Assembly: GCA_012845835.1 (NCBI GenBank)
Contig: JABAKD010000028.1
Location: forward strand, 10,817,741-10,881,740
Origin: Undaria pinnatifida
Lineage: Eukaryota > Sar > Phaeophyceae > Laminariales > Alariaceae
DNA length: 64,000 nucleotides
Direction: 5' to 3'
Part shown: positions 53,336-63,284 of the stretch, piece after piece
Layout of the letters: every line of letters begins with the position of its first letter
Numbering within the stretch: position 1 is the first letter of the stretch
Notes under the pieces: generated by a model
The model's database searches: none
The model's input: the letters and a program-made list of their open reading frames with translations, nothing else
Told to the model about the DNA's origin: nothing
Position numbers and translations under genes: made by a program

Positions 53336-54888
53336 CAGTCCGGAAGAATTGGACGCTCAAGCGAACGCTCGTCGAAGTTCGTAGGGGAGCGGATTTGCCG
53401 AATCTCCCCCAGGAACCGAGGGGCAGAGTCCTGCTGGCAATTAACGGCGGCCGCCAACAGCATGTGCTCCAAGACGTCACGGCAGATGAGAGTCTGGGGG
53501 GAGCCAGTGTCTAGGAGCGCGACACAAACAAAAACCGTAGAGGCGGTGGTTCCACTATGCACGGTAATTTGGGAGGTAAAAAAGGCGTTGTCGAGCGCAA
53601 TCGTGCCACCGACGAGGCCCGGGCCGTGCTTGAGGAGCGAGGGCGTGTCCGCGAGGGTGGACGCGGCACAAGAGGCGACAGCCAGCACATCGGGGCTGTG
53701 GTCCGCTGGCGCGTCGGAAAAATGGGTCGAAAACTCTGAAGGAGGACCGGGGCAAGCACGTGCTGAAACCCGAAGGCGCGTCGGCGTCGCGGGGTTAGTC
53801 GGAGTGCAGAACTGCGGAGAAGAGGAGGGGTGTGCCAACTCGTCCGTATTGTGGCGAAGGAGGTCGCGGACGGTAGAAAGAGCCTGCCCGAGAAAGTTAT
53901 TTCCTCGCCACAAGTGGGGGTCATGGGCGTCGGGGTCGTTCGCCCGGAGGCCAATGCCCCGAACCTGGTCAAAAAGGCTGGGTTCAGGTAAAAGCTTGTT
54001 AGAACCAGTGCCTAACAGGTGGTGTTTCATCTCCGGGTTTTGCGAAAACTTCGCAAAAGCCCCAGCGAGAACGGCGTATCCGCGTTCCCGCTCCCAAATG
54101 GCATTGTCGAAACTCCGGACGCTCCGTCCGACGCGCTTGCGCGATTGGGGTTCCGACGTGCTCAGTATGAGCTCCAGTGCACGGTGGTCGTGGAAGAGGC
54201 GTGCCTTTTCGGCCATCATAAAGTGCTCTGCGCAAGAATAAGACACGTCATCGACGACAAACTCCAACGCTGTCCATTGCGAAAAAATGGAGGGGGGTTG
54301 CCAAAACAACACAACGTTTCCCGTGGAATAGTCGCGTGTATGGTTAAAATTTGAGGGGACCGGGCCATCGGAGGGTATGGTTGAGGCGCGCAGTGCAGCC
54401 CTGTGGGGGCACTGCGTCGCCGACGGGAACCGCGGGGTCGGTGTGACGGTCACCGGCGGTGGGGTGTTATCGCGCGTAGGCGAAACGTCGCCAGAAGTGA
54501 CTCTCTCTGAGCCCATCGATTGGGGGTCAACGGGGGCACGGAAATCGTAGCCAGTTTTGCTTGTCGAGAGGAGCGAGTCATCCGCGCGACGGCGGGCAGA
54601 TACCCCGGTTACGTTGACCGGAGGTTGTGAAGTCACCACGGGTTCGACGGGCAGTGTCGGGATCGCCTGTTCCACTGAGGCCGTGGAAGTCCGGAGGGGG
54701 TGCTCGTAGGCGCGCAAAGACGGAGCGCCTGCAGACTCTCCAGACCAATTTAAAAACGGGTCTCGGACGGGCGCCACTTGAGTGCCCGCCGGAAGATTTT
54801 TTGCCCTGTACCCACGCCTGAGGGTGTGGGCGGGGTAGCTAAGCTCGCTGCATACTCTGCGATAGGGAACAGACCAGAATGCTCACCG
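53335..54888 (-). CDS. NADAR domain fused to retroviral-type aspartic protease
   Basis: The frame is open from about 54888 to a stop at 53335. There is no convincing ATG, as expected inside a polyprotein. Numbering from the GTG at 54777, residues about 150-308 are a NADAR/YbiA (DUF1768) domain: VVLFWQPPSIFSQWTALEF, YSCAEHFMMAEKARLFHD, KRVGRSVRSFDNAIWERERG, FAKFSQNPEMKHHLLGTGSN and WRGNNFLGQALSTVRDLL. The conserved Glu of AEHFMMAEKA is present. The usual DxxWGIGL motif reads DQVRGIGL. Residues 423-426 are DTGS, the protease active site, in FVCVALLDTGSPQTLICRDV. Known NADAR proteins hydrolyse N-glycosidic bonds in ADP-ribose-linked substrates. A role here is inferred. Confidence 0.88.
53854..54330 (-). 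other. NADAR (YbiA-like) domain coding segment
   Basis: About 159 codons, matching the full length of stand-alone YbiA-type proteins, uninterrupted by stops or frameshifts although most of the element is damaged. Motif order runs FxxPPSxFSQW, YxCAEHFMMAEKA, KRxGRxVRxFD, FxKFSQNP, LLGTG, DxxxGIGL and WxGxNFLG. The Trp-to-Arg change in the WGIGL motif may affect activity. Confidence 0.88.
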
Positions 54889-55475
54889 TTCATGCGGGGG
54901 AACGCCGAGTCGAGCGGTAAAGAGGGGCTCGGGATTCCGGCGCCGGTCTTCCCGCACCTCAAACCAATCGTCGCCGTATGGTCGGGGCCTGGAGGACGGG
55001 GTGTGTAGGAGTGAGGCGGGGGGCGACACTCTCGCAAAGGGCCAGTGTGGCGCGGTGGGTCTAAACCCAGGGTGCGTGTTGCGCGATGGGGAGTGTTGCT
55101 CGTGGCGAGAGTTCCCGGCGCGGCAGTGGTGCCATTAACATAATTGTCAGCAGGCGTTGCAACACGCGTGGGCGAGACGCGGGGTTTGGGCGCAGCCGGG
55201 TTTAATCCCGAGCGGCGGCCAGGACATGGTTGTAAAGTCTGTGCTGTAGGCAAAATTCCAGATGCGCGGCTTTTTTCGGTGGCGGTTGGCAGCGAAGGAG
55301 CGCGAGAGCTCGTCGCGGTAGCAGGACGTGCTGTGTCACAATGCCTAGGAAGATTGCCGGTACCTATGATCAACGTCCGGGGCTTGGGGTAAGTGGTCGA
55401 GGCTGGTCGGCGCTGGGCGCTTGACAAGCGTGGCACACGGACATCTTGCGATAGATATATTTGTTCCCCTGGCAA
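54750..55475 (-). pseudogene. Proline-rich Gag-Pol linker
   Basis: About 240 codons rich in Pro, Thr, Ser and Arg with no recognisable fold. It overlaps the NADAR-protease frame by at least 28 nt in another phase, so either a frameshift mutation or a programmed frameshift separates them. Confidence 0.5.
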
Positions 55476-55585
55476 TGCCGGCGGTGGACGCGCGAGGGGT
55501 GCCGCACCACTGCCGGAGAGTTAGTTTCCAGTGTGGAAAGTGCTGGGTTGACGCGCATTTGGATTACTATTGTTCGATGGACCAA
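55370..55585 (-). pseudogene. Gag spacer with Cys/His cluster
   Basis: The frame contains SRVHRRHCQGNKYIYRKMSV followed by CHACQAPS. The spaced His/Cys residues could be a decayed zinc-binding motif. It overlaps the linker frame, so which frame was coding is uncertain. Confidence 0.4.
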
Positions 55586-56363
55586 GGCTCATGTTAGGGG
55601 GGTTAGTCGTCGCGGTGGGCGAGGGCGGGACTGATTGGTGCACCGCTATGGCTGAGCTATTGGTGCTTTTACCGTAGCCGCCGTCAGACCCCTGCTGTGA
55701 ATATCCGGAACGCGCGTCTTGCGAATTGTGACCGAAGTTGTGTGACTGACCCTGGCCGTGTTGGGGGCCTGACCGGTGGCGGCGGCCCTTGCGAGAGCTG
55801 GTTCCGGGTTCTCCTGTTTTGTTGCGGCGGCGGTAGCGCAGCATGCGTTCTTGCCAGCGGCGGGACGCGGCGCCGTTGTCCCCGAGCTGACCAAGCTCGG
55901 GGTTGATGCACCCGCTAGCATTAACAAAGGGGTGCGAGCACTGTGTAAAAGAATGTGACGTGTCGTGGCATTTAAGTCACTGACCTTGGTTATCACGAAG
56001 GGCTGCCGCGCGTGCGGTCGGTGAGAGGAGACTGTTCCATAGAGGAGGGTCATCGGTCGCAAATGTATCACTAACAGTGCAAACTTCATCACAATGCGCA
56101 AGCGGCCAGTGCCAGTACGACGTGGATGAGACCCAGGGGTCGGTGGAATCTTGTGAAACATTCATTACTACTGGGTTGCGTTGCGAACTCGTCGCCCAAG
56201 CAGAAGTCTGCGATGTGGCGCGTCCCTGCCCACGGACTAGGGCGGCAGGCGGGGGACCCGACGGGGTGGAAACACGTTCCCCTGATACCGCAGATATGAA
56301 AATAATTCTGTGGCATTTATGGCAGGCGTCTTTTGAGTCGCAAGGGTACCCAAAGCTAACCAC
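55521..56363 (-). pseudogene. Gag C-terminal part with CCHC knuckle
   Basis: The frame from 56363 runs to a TGA at 55979-55977 and continues immediately as LKCHDTSHSFTQCSHPF, then a basic region (MLRYRRRNKTGEPGTSSRKG). If the TGA codon was originally Cys, the motif is C-x2-C-x4-H-x4-C, the canonical nucleocapsid knuckle. The mutation therefore hits its first cysteine. The basic Gly/Ser/Asn-rich tail is typical of nucleocapsid. Confidence 0.75.
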
Positions 56364-57139
56364 ATTGCATCAATCGCATCAAAAGGCTGAGGACGAATTG
56401 CCAGCTCTCCAGGGTACAAACTAGGCATGAGCTGAGGACACTGCTCGTTTACGCTAAGAAGCACAACCTCCGGTACCAGCCCCAACCCTGGCGCCAACGC
56501 GCGCTCGCTGCCCGTCATCCCCGAAACAACCAACCGAAAAGCGCGGTAGTAAGCCGCGCAAGGGGTGCCGTTGGGCACGCCAAAATTATGGAGCTCGCTG
56601 AGAGCAGACGCCGCGTCTCCGTTGTCAAACTGCCGGCTCGGCACTTGGAGGAGAAGGTCAACAGCCGCCGGACCGGAATCTCCTCGGTTAATTGCTCGCG
56701 AGACCTGGCCAAAAATGTCATCAATGACGGTGTTTAGGGCGGGGGCGGACGGTTTGTCAACTTTGATAGCACGCCCGACAGCTCGGTGGAGGGCGCGTTC
56801 CCACCCGGGGATACAAACCGGGGATTTTAGGCCGTCTCTACTGCAGCGCGAATCGAAAATCACGAGGATCACGGTTTCGGCTCCCTTGACCGAGCGCATC
56901 AGTTGTAGGGCGGCGAGAGCCTGATTGGGGTTCGTGGGGGGCAGGGGTGTGATGCGCGCTACCTTGCGCGTGTCAAGATTGACGTACTTGGACGTGACGG
57001 CCTGTATATGTTCGGCTTCGAACAGGGCGGTGGCCGCGTCTACGGAGGCCTGTCGATCGCGGCCGAGAGCGGATGACAACGGCTTCGTGCGTTTGCCAGA
57101 AATCTTGAAAAAAAGTAACCTCTCTGTAGAGGAGGCCAC
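56237..57139 (-). pseudogene. Gag capsid-like region
   Basis: A 300-codon open frame including LLFFKISGKRTKPLSSALGR, IDDIFGQVSRAINRGDSGPA, SALSELHNFGVPNGTPCAAY and AAYYRAFRLVVSGMTGSERA. It is mostly helical in appearance. The Gag assignment rests on position upstream of the knuckle and on composition, not on a clear family match. The frame changes near 56270 into that of 56363-55977. Confidence 0.6.
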
Positions 57140-57344
57140 ATCGGGCAGAGACGGGACTTGCCTTGTGGGGTTGCACCACCTTGACGTCAGGAGGAGATGG
57201 CCAATGTCCCCCCCCCTTCGAAGGGTCGGAGGGTGAGCCCGCGGTGGAGAAACCTGGCCGTCCTTCCGAGTGGTGGCATCTTTTGCGTCCTGCCGACGAC
57301 GCCATGTGTAATATGATCAAGGGGCTGTTACAGACACAGGCCAC
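57140..57344 (-). pseudogene. Probable Gag N-terminus, frameshifted at a poly-G run
   Basis: MASSAGRKRCHHSEGRPGFS begins at about 57303 and runs to a G10 run (C10 on plus at about 57209-57219). Past that run the frame leading into the capsid-like region is a different one, which suggests a homopolymer indel. Confidence 0.45.
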
Positions 57345-57635
57345 CCTTTGCAGGTTTCTGTATTAGGCAGGTTCCACGTTGGTCACTCACTTGTACTAGA
57401 TAAGCTCTTGTATCAGTTCCACACACGCCACGGACAAACTGAACAGAGTGCAATTCCGCGAGGCAAAAGCATCATCCCCTTGTTCCTATACGCACATGCC
57501 TTCAAAAGGCATGTGAAACCCTTTTATATCCAGCCGTATACCATATCTTACACCTTGTTAGGCTCCCAGGGGAATACCACAACACTATTAATACTACGAC
57601 GTTAACGTATTATACGATGTTGTTGGTCTCACATT
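57345..57635. other. No LTR recognised upstream of the retrotransposon
   Basis: The 5' LTR and primer site would be expected here. No TG...CA-bounded repeat of 49 kb sequence was found. A hairpin ATGCCTTCAAAAGGCAT lies near 57496-57512. A CACCTTGTTAGGCTCCCAGG segment near 57551 also occurs near 38552. Confidence 0.4.
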
Positions 57636-57639
57636 AAAC

Positions 57640-57940
57640 TCGAATAATCAAGTCCTTGGTCACAGGACAGGATCCAGTCACTCGGAGTGGAGGAATGCCC
57701 CAGGAAAAAAACACAAACGAAACCAAAGGTGGTACACACATATGTCATGGCTGACGCAATTCATGCCTCCGCCAGAAACATATAAAAAGTGACATCGGGA
57801 GTCAGCCTATGATGTGCCAGGTCCATACTGGCACATACGTCGCACTACTCGCGCCTGAAAAACCGACTACACCGCTTGCCACCCAGAAAAGACTACCACG
57901 TGTATTACACGTAGTACCTATCACTACGCATACGCACGTA
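57640..57940 (-). mobile_element. AAC-tailed retroposon family copy (reverse)
   Basis: AATCAAGTCCTTGGTCACAG, GGAGTCAGCCTATGATGTGC and CACGTAGTACCTATCAC match 25215-25540 in order over about 300 bp. Confidence 0.82.
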
Positions 57941-57949
57941 AGACTCATG

Positions 57950-58175
57950 TCAATAGGAAAAAAGAAAAAGACAAGACAGAAGAGAAAAGAAAAGAAAAGG
58001 AAAGCGAAACAGAAAACAAAATAAAAGAAGAGGAAGCAAGGAAGTAAAGGAAAAAAAACACCATACTAGCAGACCCTGTGAACTGACTAAAGACGGCATT
58101 GGGCTCATAGAGGGTATCAAGTGCATCAATGGCACTGGGGGGAGAACGCAACAAGGCAATGAAGTCAGGGCGGCG
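57950..58175 (-). other. Probable LINE 3' untranslated region
   Basis: Lies directly after the last LINE codons, ending in a T/C-rich (A/G-rich on plus) tract at 57955-58060. It abuts the AAC-family copy. Confidence 0.45.
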
Positions 58176-59703
58176 TTACGCTAACTTGTGACGGCCATTG
58201 GAAGGCCCACAATCTTCAAGACGATGATGGCCAGACCCAGACCTCAGTTTCTTGGGCATGACTCCCCCCCTCCCTCCCTCTCCCTTCCCCCTCCCCCCTT
58301 CCCCCCTTCCCCCCCGCTTCTCTCCCCCCGGTCGCTTAGAAATGCCGACGGTGGATGGCGCTGCCGCGGCCTTTGCGTGTCGCTCTGCAGCTCTGCATCT
58401 CTCCGTGTCATGCCATTTCCGCATGAATGACCCTGCTCCGTCATCTACCCGTCAAAACCATCTGCCTGCCCTCTGAGCATCTCTCCGCCACCCTTCGAAC
58501 TTCATTCCAAAGACATATCCTCCTTCAGGTGGACCATCCAGTCCTTTTCTTGCCCCCCTGAGTAGCCCTTACCCCCAACAAGCTCCCCAAACATCACCCT
58601 CTGTGGCAGACGCTCCCCCCCCATACGTGCTACGAATCCCGCAAACAACATCCTCCGTTTGCACACTATCGCTTGTATGCTCTCGGAAGCTGTCTTAGCA
58701 AGCGCGTCGGCGTACGATAGGGTGTGGTCGTCGCGCTTCCGTTTCCGTCATCTGAGGCATCGGAGGAGCGTGGAGTGGTGAACCCGTCGTAGCCTGTCAT
58801 AGTCAGGCTTGTTCGGCCTCCACGTCATACAACCGCAGAGTAGTGTCTCGATCACCTCGGCTTTCAGCAACCGCACCTTCAACCGCAAGCGCACACCCGG
58901 GCGATCATAGATTTCCATCTTGTATTGCTGGAAACATGCCCAGGCCCTCTAAAGACGCCGCGTTATCTCGATGTTGAGGTCTCTGTTCGCGCTGAGGTCT
59001 CTGTATGCGCTGCCCACCCAAGTGCACAAACCCGGTCGTTTGTCTGTATACCTGGCCGGCTGCATTGGTGGCGAACGACACCGACACCTTTCCGCCATCT
59101 TTAGTCTGCAGGCACATGATGTCCGTTTTGGCCTCGGAAACCGTAAGCCCGAACGCCGAGCGCGCCGTCACGATCACCGTTATCATCTTCTCCAACCCTT
59201 CTGATGATCGCGACGAGATGCTCGCATCGTCAGGGTGCGGCATACCCCACAACATCTGCGCCTCCTTCTCCTCCTCTCCCACCCGCGCGTCGAATTTGCC
59301 TGTGCGTGGTGTGCCATTCTTCTCACCTTTCTCCTTTCGTAGGAGCTGCACCATGTTGTCCGTGATGGCTGCATCAGAGAGGAAGCGTTTCTCGGCCACA
59401 CGCAGTACCGCCGTGAAAAACATGTTGAACAGCAGTGGCGCGAGCACGACCCCTCGCCTGAGACCTTGCCCCACTTCGAACTTCTCCGAGCACTCTCCAT
59501 AATCCAACTGCATGCATGCTTGCATGCCGTCGTGAAATTGGCGGATGACGACTAGCATTCTCGGTGGCACACCAAAACGAGCAAGGACATCCCACAGAAG
59601 AGTTCGGTCGACGGAGTCATAGTATAGGCTATACGCTTTGGCGAGGTCCATAAAGCACAAGTACATGGGGGTGTCCTTCTTCCGCGCCAGTTCTTGCGGT
59701 CGT
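58176..59703 (-). pseudogene. LINE (non-LTR) reverse transcriptase, 5'-truncated
   Basis: The frame starts in QELARKKDTPMYLCFMDLAK and continues YDSVDRTLLWDVLARFGVPP, FEVGQGLRRGVVLAPLLFNM and FGLTVSEAKTDIMCLQ, all hallmarks of LINE-type RT. The catalytic YADD reads HPDD (GMPHPDDASISS). AKAYDSVDR carries a 4-residue insertion (AYSLYYDSVDR). Later frames carry the C-terminal part (RPNKPDYDRLRRVHHS) and an end near 58176 with RKWHDTERCRAAERHAKAAA and LEDCGPSNGRHKLA. Endonuclease and ORF1 are missing. It is dead by truncation and frameshift. Confidence 0.88.
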
Positions 59704-59800
59704 CGTACTTAAGCACTACTGGTATCCAGTTAGATGCTGCATGGTATAGGGGGGAAAACATGGTCGGATTTTCCCGTCATTGTTTGTATCTTCGATTTTT

Positions 59801-60651
59801 CCAGGGTAGTCCTCGGGAAAATTCCCGAGGTAATTTTCCCGTGCTGTACGTCGGTCCCGGTACTCGGCGGAATACCGTCATATTTGGGCAAACCGTGTAC
59901 CGCCAAAGGCGGTACCGTCAAAAATCGAAAAACCGTCAACCGTTTAAAAAGTACCGTCATTTTGCAGCACCGCCATAAAAGTACCGTCAAATAAGCGAAG
60001 TACCGTTTCCCGTTTAGAAAAACCGTCATATTCAGAACCGTCAAAGATTGTAGGGTGATGGTTTTCATTGAATGTTTTCATGTTTTAGGTTTTATTGTTT
60101 TTTTGTTTACAGTAGTAGTATTGTTTTATTGTCTTAATTTGGTGCTAAATGTCTAAATGTTGTTTCGCGTGAGGCTGGTGAGTTTGTCAGCTTGACGGTT
60201 CGACGATTAGTCTAGCCTCTATTCGTCCGTTCTATATAGGTATGCAGGAACATCAGCGGGGTGGTGCCGGCATGCTTGATCGCCGCCCGGCAGGTACTGT
60301 CAAGTATTTCGTCATTCATTCGTAATTCTGTATTTCTCAGTGGCGGAACCGTCATATTTCAGTACCCTCAAAAAAGTACCGTTAAATTTGGCAGTACCGG
60401 GACCGGTACCGACGTTTTGCAGTACCGCCAAAAACGTACCGTCAAATATCGAAAAACCGTCTACCGTCTAGAAAATACCGTCACTTTTCGATACCGCCGA
60501 AAAAGTACCGTCAAATTCGGCGATACCGTGTACCGCCAAATGTGGTACCGTGAGAAATCGAAATACCGTCAACCGTTTGAAAAGTACCGTCATTTCGCAA
60601 TACCGTCCGATCTGGTACCTTAAAAAAAAACGGTACCGAGGACTACCCTGG
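59801..60651 (+). mobile_element. 851-bp TIR element packed with TACCGTCAAA repeats
   Basis: CCAGGGTAGTCCTCGG (59801-59816) is perfectly inverted at 60636-60651. ATTTTT flanks both sides (59795-59800 and 60652-60657). Two internal blocks (59860-60055 and 60340-60635) consist of imperfect GTACCGTCAAA and ACCGCCAAA units in head-to-tail order. The central ~280 bp is T-rich and unique. No transposase is encoded. Confidence 0.88.
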
Positions 60652-60657
60652 ATTTTT

Positions 60658-61820
60658 CACCATCTTTAAATTTGTATGAAAGTGGCTATCTCGCTCGGGA
60701 TTTGACTTTTTTTTCGATTCGGACTCGAGTTTTGAATGATCCATTTCTTGTCTCTTATTTTCTTGTTGAAAACACATTTCTTGATTTTAGTGCGGAAAAT
60801 TGTCTTTATTTTTGTGTGGTAGTCTTATCTTGAATTGAGTGTGAATGTCTTACCTTGAAATTATAGCGTGGCGCGGAGTTTGTAAAGGCAGGGGCGACCT
60901 CGGATGGGTAGCTAGGGCTCTGAAGATGTTAAGATGTTGTGAACGCCTTGGTTTCCGTGGATCCCCATGCGTCCCGGGGAGAGAATGGTCCGTCCCTGAG
61001 AGGGCAAATTTTCACGCGCCCCGCTCGCCGAGTTGGGCACCGGGGGGCGTTTTTTCGGCGGGGACAGATAGGGTTGCTGTGTGGGGCGTGCTTGGCGCGG
61101 GTGTGCGGTCGGTGGGGACCGGGTGGCGCACGGTGGAGCCGGGTCTTCCGCGGGGCATTCTAAACAGGCATAGCATATTCATCGATATACGTCCGTCTAG
61201 GGTGGCCGATGCGAGCAGCCCAAGCGGACTCGCTTTCACAGGGCCTTTTGGCCCGACTAGCTTCTTGATTTTAACTTCTTGGCCGGACTAGCTTCTTTCA
61301 TGTCTTGCCGCTGTCGCTTTCACAGGCTTCTTGGCCCGACTAGCGACTAGCTTCTTGCTTTTAACTCTTTGGCCCGACTGCGAGCTCCTTTTATTTTTTG
61401 CTGCTGCATGCAGGCCAAAATGTCCCGCTTCTACTTCCCGTAGACGTAGCACCGCCACAACGCCACAAAAGCAACACCAACCCCTTCAGGAACCGCCAAT
61501 AACTCTGCCTGAAGTCATGAGCAAGGAATCCAACATCAACACCAACACCAAACGTTCCCAGGCTAACGCAACGAGGGGCAAGCGGGCTGCTGCCTCAAAC
61601 GCTGCTTGCTGCTGGTAGTAGTGCCGCCGCAAATGTTGCTGCTCTGTGTACAGCTCTACTGCTGTCTATCTGATGCGCTGAAGTGGTCTGCGTGTGGTGC
61701 TTAGTTTGTTGTGGGCTCTTACAATAATTGCGAATAAATGCATTCATCCATCTTTTAAAAACAGAGGATCGGGACGATAGAACACTCTTCTCGCTACGAA
61801 AACAAGCAACGTGCACGTAC
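60658..61820. other. No gene assigned
   Basis: A 148-codon frame at 60845-61291 shows no recognisable domain. About 61240-61380 has four imperfect TTGGCCCGACTAGCTTCTT units. Confidence 0.45.
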
Positions 61821-61825
61821 AAAAA

Positions 61826-61945
61826 CTCACCCACGTAGTATACTACAAGTACCAACAACGCAGCTTGCTTGCAAAGATGAGTATTGACCCTAATTTCGTC
61901 GAACTCACGGCTGACGCCCTTAAAATGTTTGTATAAAATAAAAGG
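61826..61945 (+). repeat. Micro-ORF repeat copy
   Basis: CTCACCCACGTAGTATACTA and CAAGTACCAACAACGCAGCT precede ATG at about 61878. The frame reads MSIDPNFVELTADALKMFV and then TAA. It is very similar to 28880-29005 over 120 bp. Confidence 0.88.
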
Positions 61946-63280
61946 CAGTGCGCGTTGTTTCACCGTTGCGTCACCCTCTTCTGCAACTTAATGTTGATTT
62001 TAATACCTTTCTTCGTGCGCAATTGGATTTGGACGTATTCTCACCGGCACGTATTGTGCGAGAGTTTTTGCTCGTGGCCTACTTTTTTTTTTCCAGTCGC
62101 TACGTACCCTCCTCCAACGAGGACATTTTTGTTGCGCTGTTCTATTGTTTTCCCTCATATCATGCTAACTAGTGCTACTTCCACGACATTTCTAGATTAT
62201 TTTCGTCAGTCTTGAGCCGTCTGCCCTCACTTCACCTCCCCCTACAACATGTTCCTGTTTACTCTTTCTTATACAAATACAACTTTGATTATTAACGATT
62301 TTTGGGGGAGGTTGCCTCAATTGCAGCACATGTAACAACTGCAACAAAATATTGGCGTAGGAGCCCGAAACTACCTAGTCTACTGGTATTAATACATACT
62401 AAAACTATTCGTGTTTGTACAACAATAATACCCGTCCACTTACCACAGTAACTAACTGCTCTCTTCATTTTAGTATCGGCCTGTTGCTCCTACTTATTAA
62501 TAGTTGCTGATGCAACTGCCTCTGTATTGTTGTGCTACTACTAATAATACTACTGCGTCGTATATACATATGATTTCGATCTCTTTTCTTGCATCACCCT
62601 CTTTTGGTCCGCTCGCCTCTCTTATTTCCTCCTTACTTTCTACTTTGCCGTTCCCTGCTATTGCTACGTTTGATTATGTGCAGTAGTTCTTGTGTTCTAC
62701 GCTCACTTTTTATTATGCCTTTGTAGCATTTCTGCCTCCTCAGACTAGACATATTTCACCTCCTCCGACGGGAGAACTTGATTACTTGTTGTACACGTGG
62801 GAGAAGATGTACGGATGCTCTCTTTTAGGAGTTGGATGGAAATACGAAGGCAACACTTGGCGGCAGCAAAAACAACAGCAGCGTCGGGCGCAGCATGATC
62901 CTTACTCGTACCGCTGCATGCTGCTACTCGTAGACGGTTGATTGAGGAGACCAAACGTATCATGTTTTGGTCTCTGGGTCCCAAAAAGCATGTTCAGTGT
63001 CCGCACACAGCTAGCAGCAGCAGCAGCTGCAGTGCTGCCTTAAATCAAGCGGGTCAAAATCCCAAGGTAATATCCGGAGAGAACGCCTCCTTGTAACATT
63101 CCTCTCATGCCGGCGGGAAGCTGGAGGGAAAAACAGCGACGAAAATGGTCACACAATAACACCAGTATAAATAACATTGGCGTACAATATTGATCCTTGA
63201 GATGGGCACCGCGAGTGCGATGAAGGACGCTAACAAGACCCAACGTACCTGTAGTACAGACGAAGGCGTAGTACATGAAG
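61946..63280. other. No gene seen
   Basis: AT-richer sequence with short frames. A GCAGCAGCAGCAG patch lies near 63013-63027. Confidence 0.45.
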
Positions 63281-63284
63281 CCTG

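Larger units (their letters stand above)
49643..57344 (-). mobile_element. Decayed Ty3/gypsy retrotransposon carrying a NADAR domain
   Basis: Read from high to low coordinates, the parts are Gag, CCHC knuckle, proline-rich linker, NADAR, aspartic protease, N-terminal reverse-transcriptase remnant, RNase H, second linker, integrase H2C2, integrase catalytic core, and GPY module with a C-terminal tail. This is the Ty3/gypsy order (protease, RT, RNase H, integrase) with an extra enzyme domain before the protease. Several one-base frameshifts, a stop in Gag and deletion of the RT core make it inactive. No LTR, primer site or target duplication was identified, so the true ends are uncertain. Confidence 0.9.

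Noticed and set aside
53104-54241. Long plus-strand frames opposite the NADAR-protease region
   Set aside because: They are shadows. The minus-strand frame has clear domain motifs and the plus frames have none.
54750-54888. Programmed ribosomal frameshift between linker and NADAR frames
   Set aside because: A slippery site is possible (an A6 run near 54800), but many plain indels elsewhere in this element make decay the simpler explanation.
60845-61291. 148-codon plus-strand frame as a gene
   Set aside because: No recognisable domain, motif or splice support. It may be an unknown gene but cannot be supported from sequence alone.
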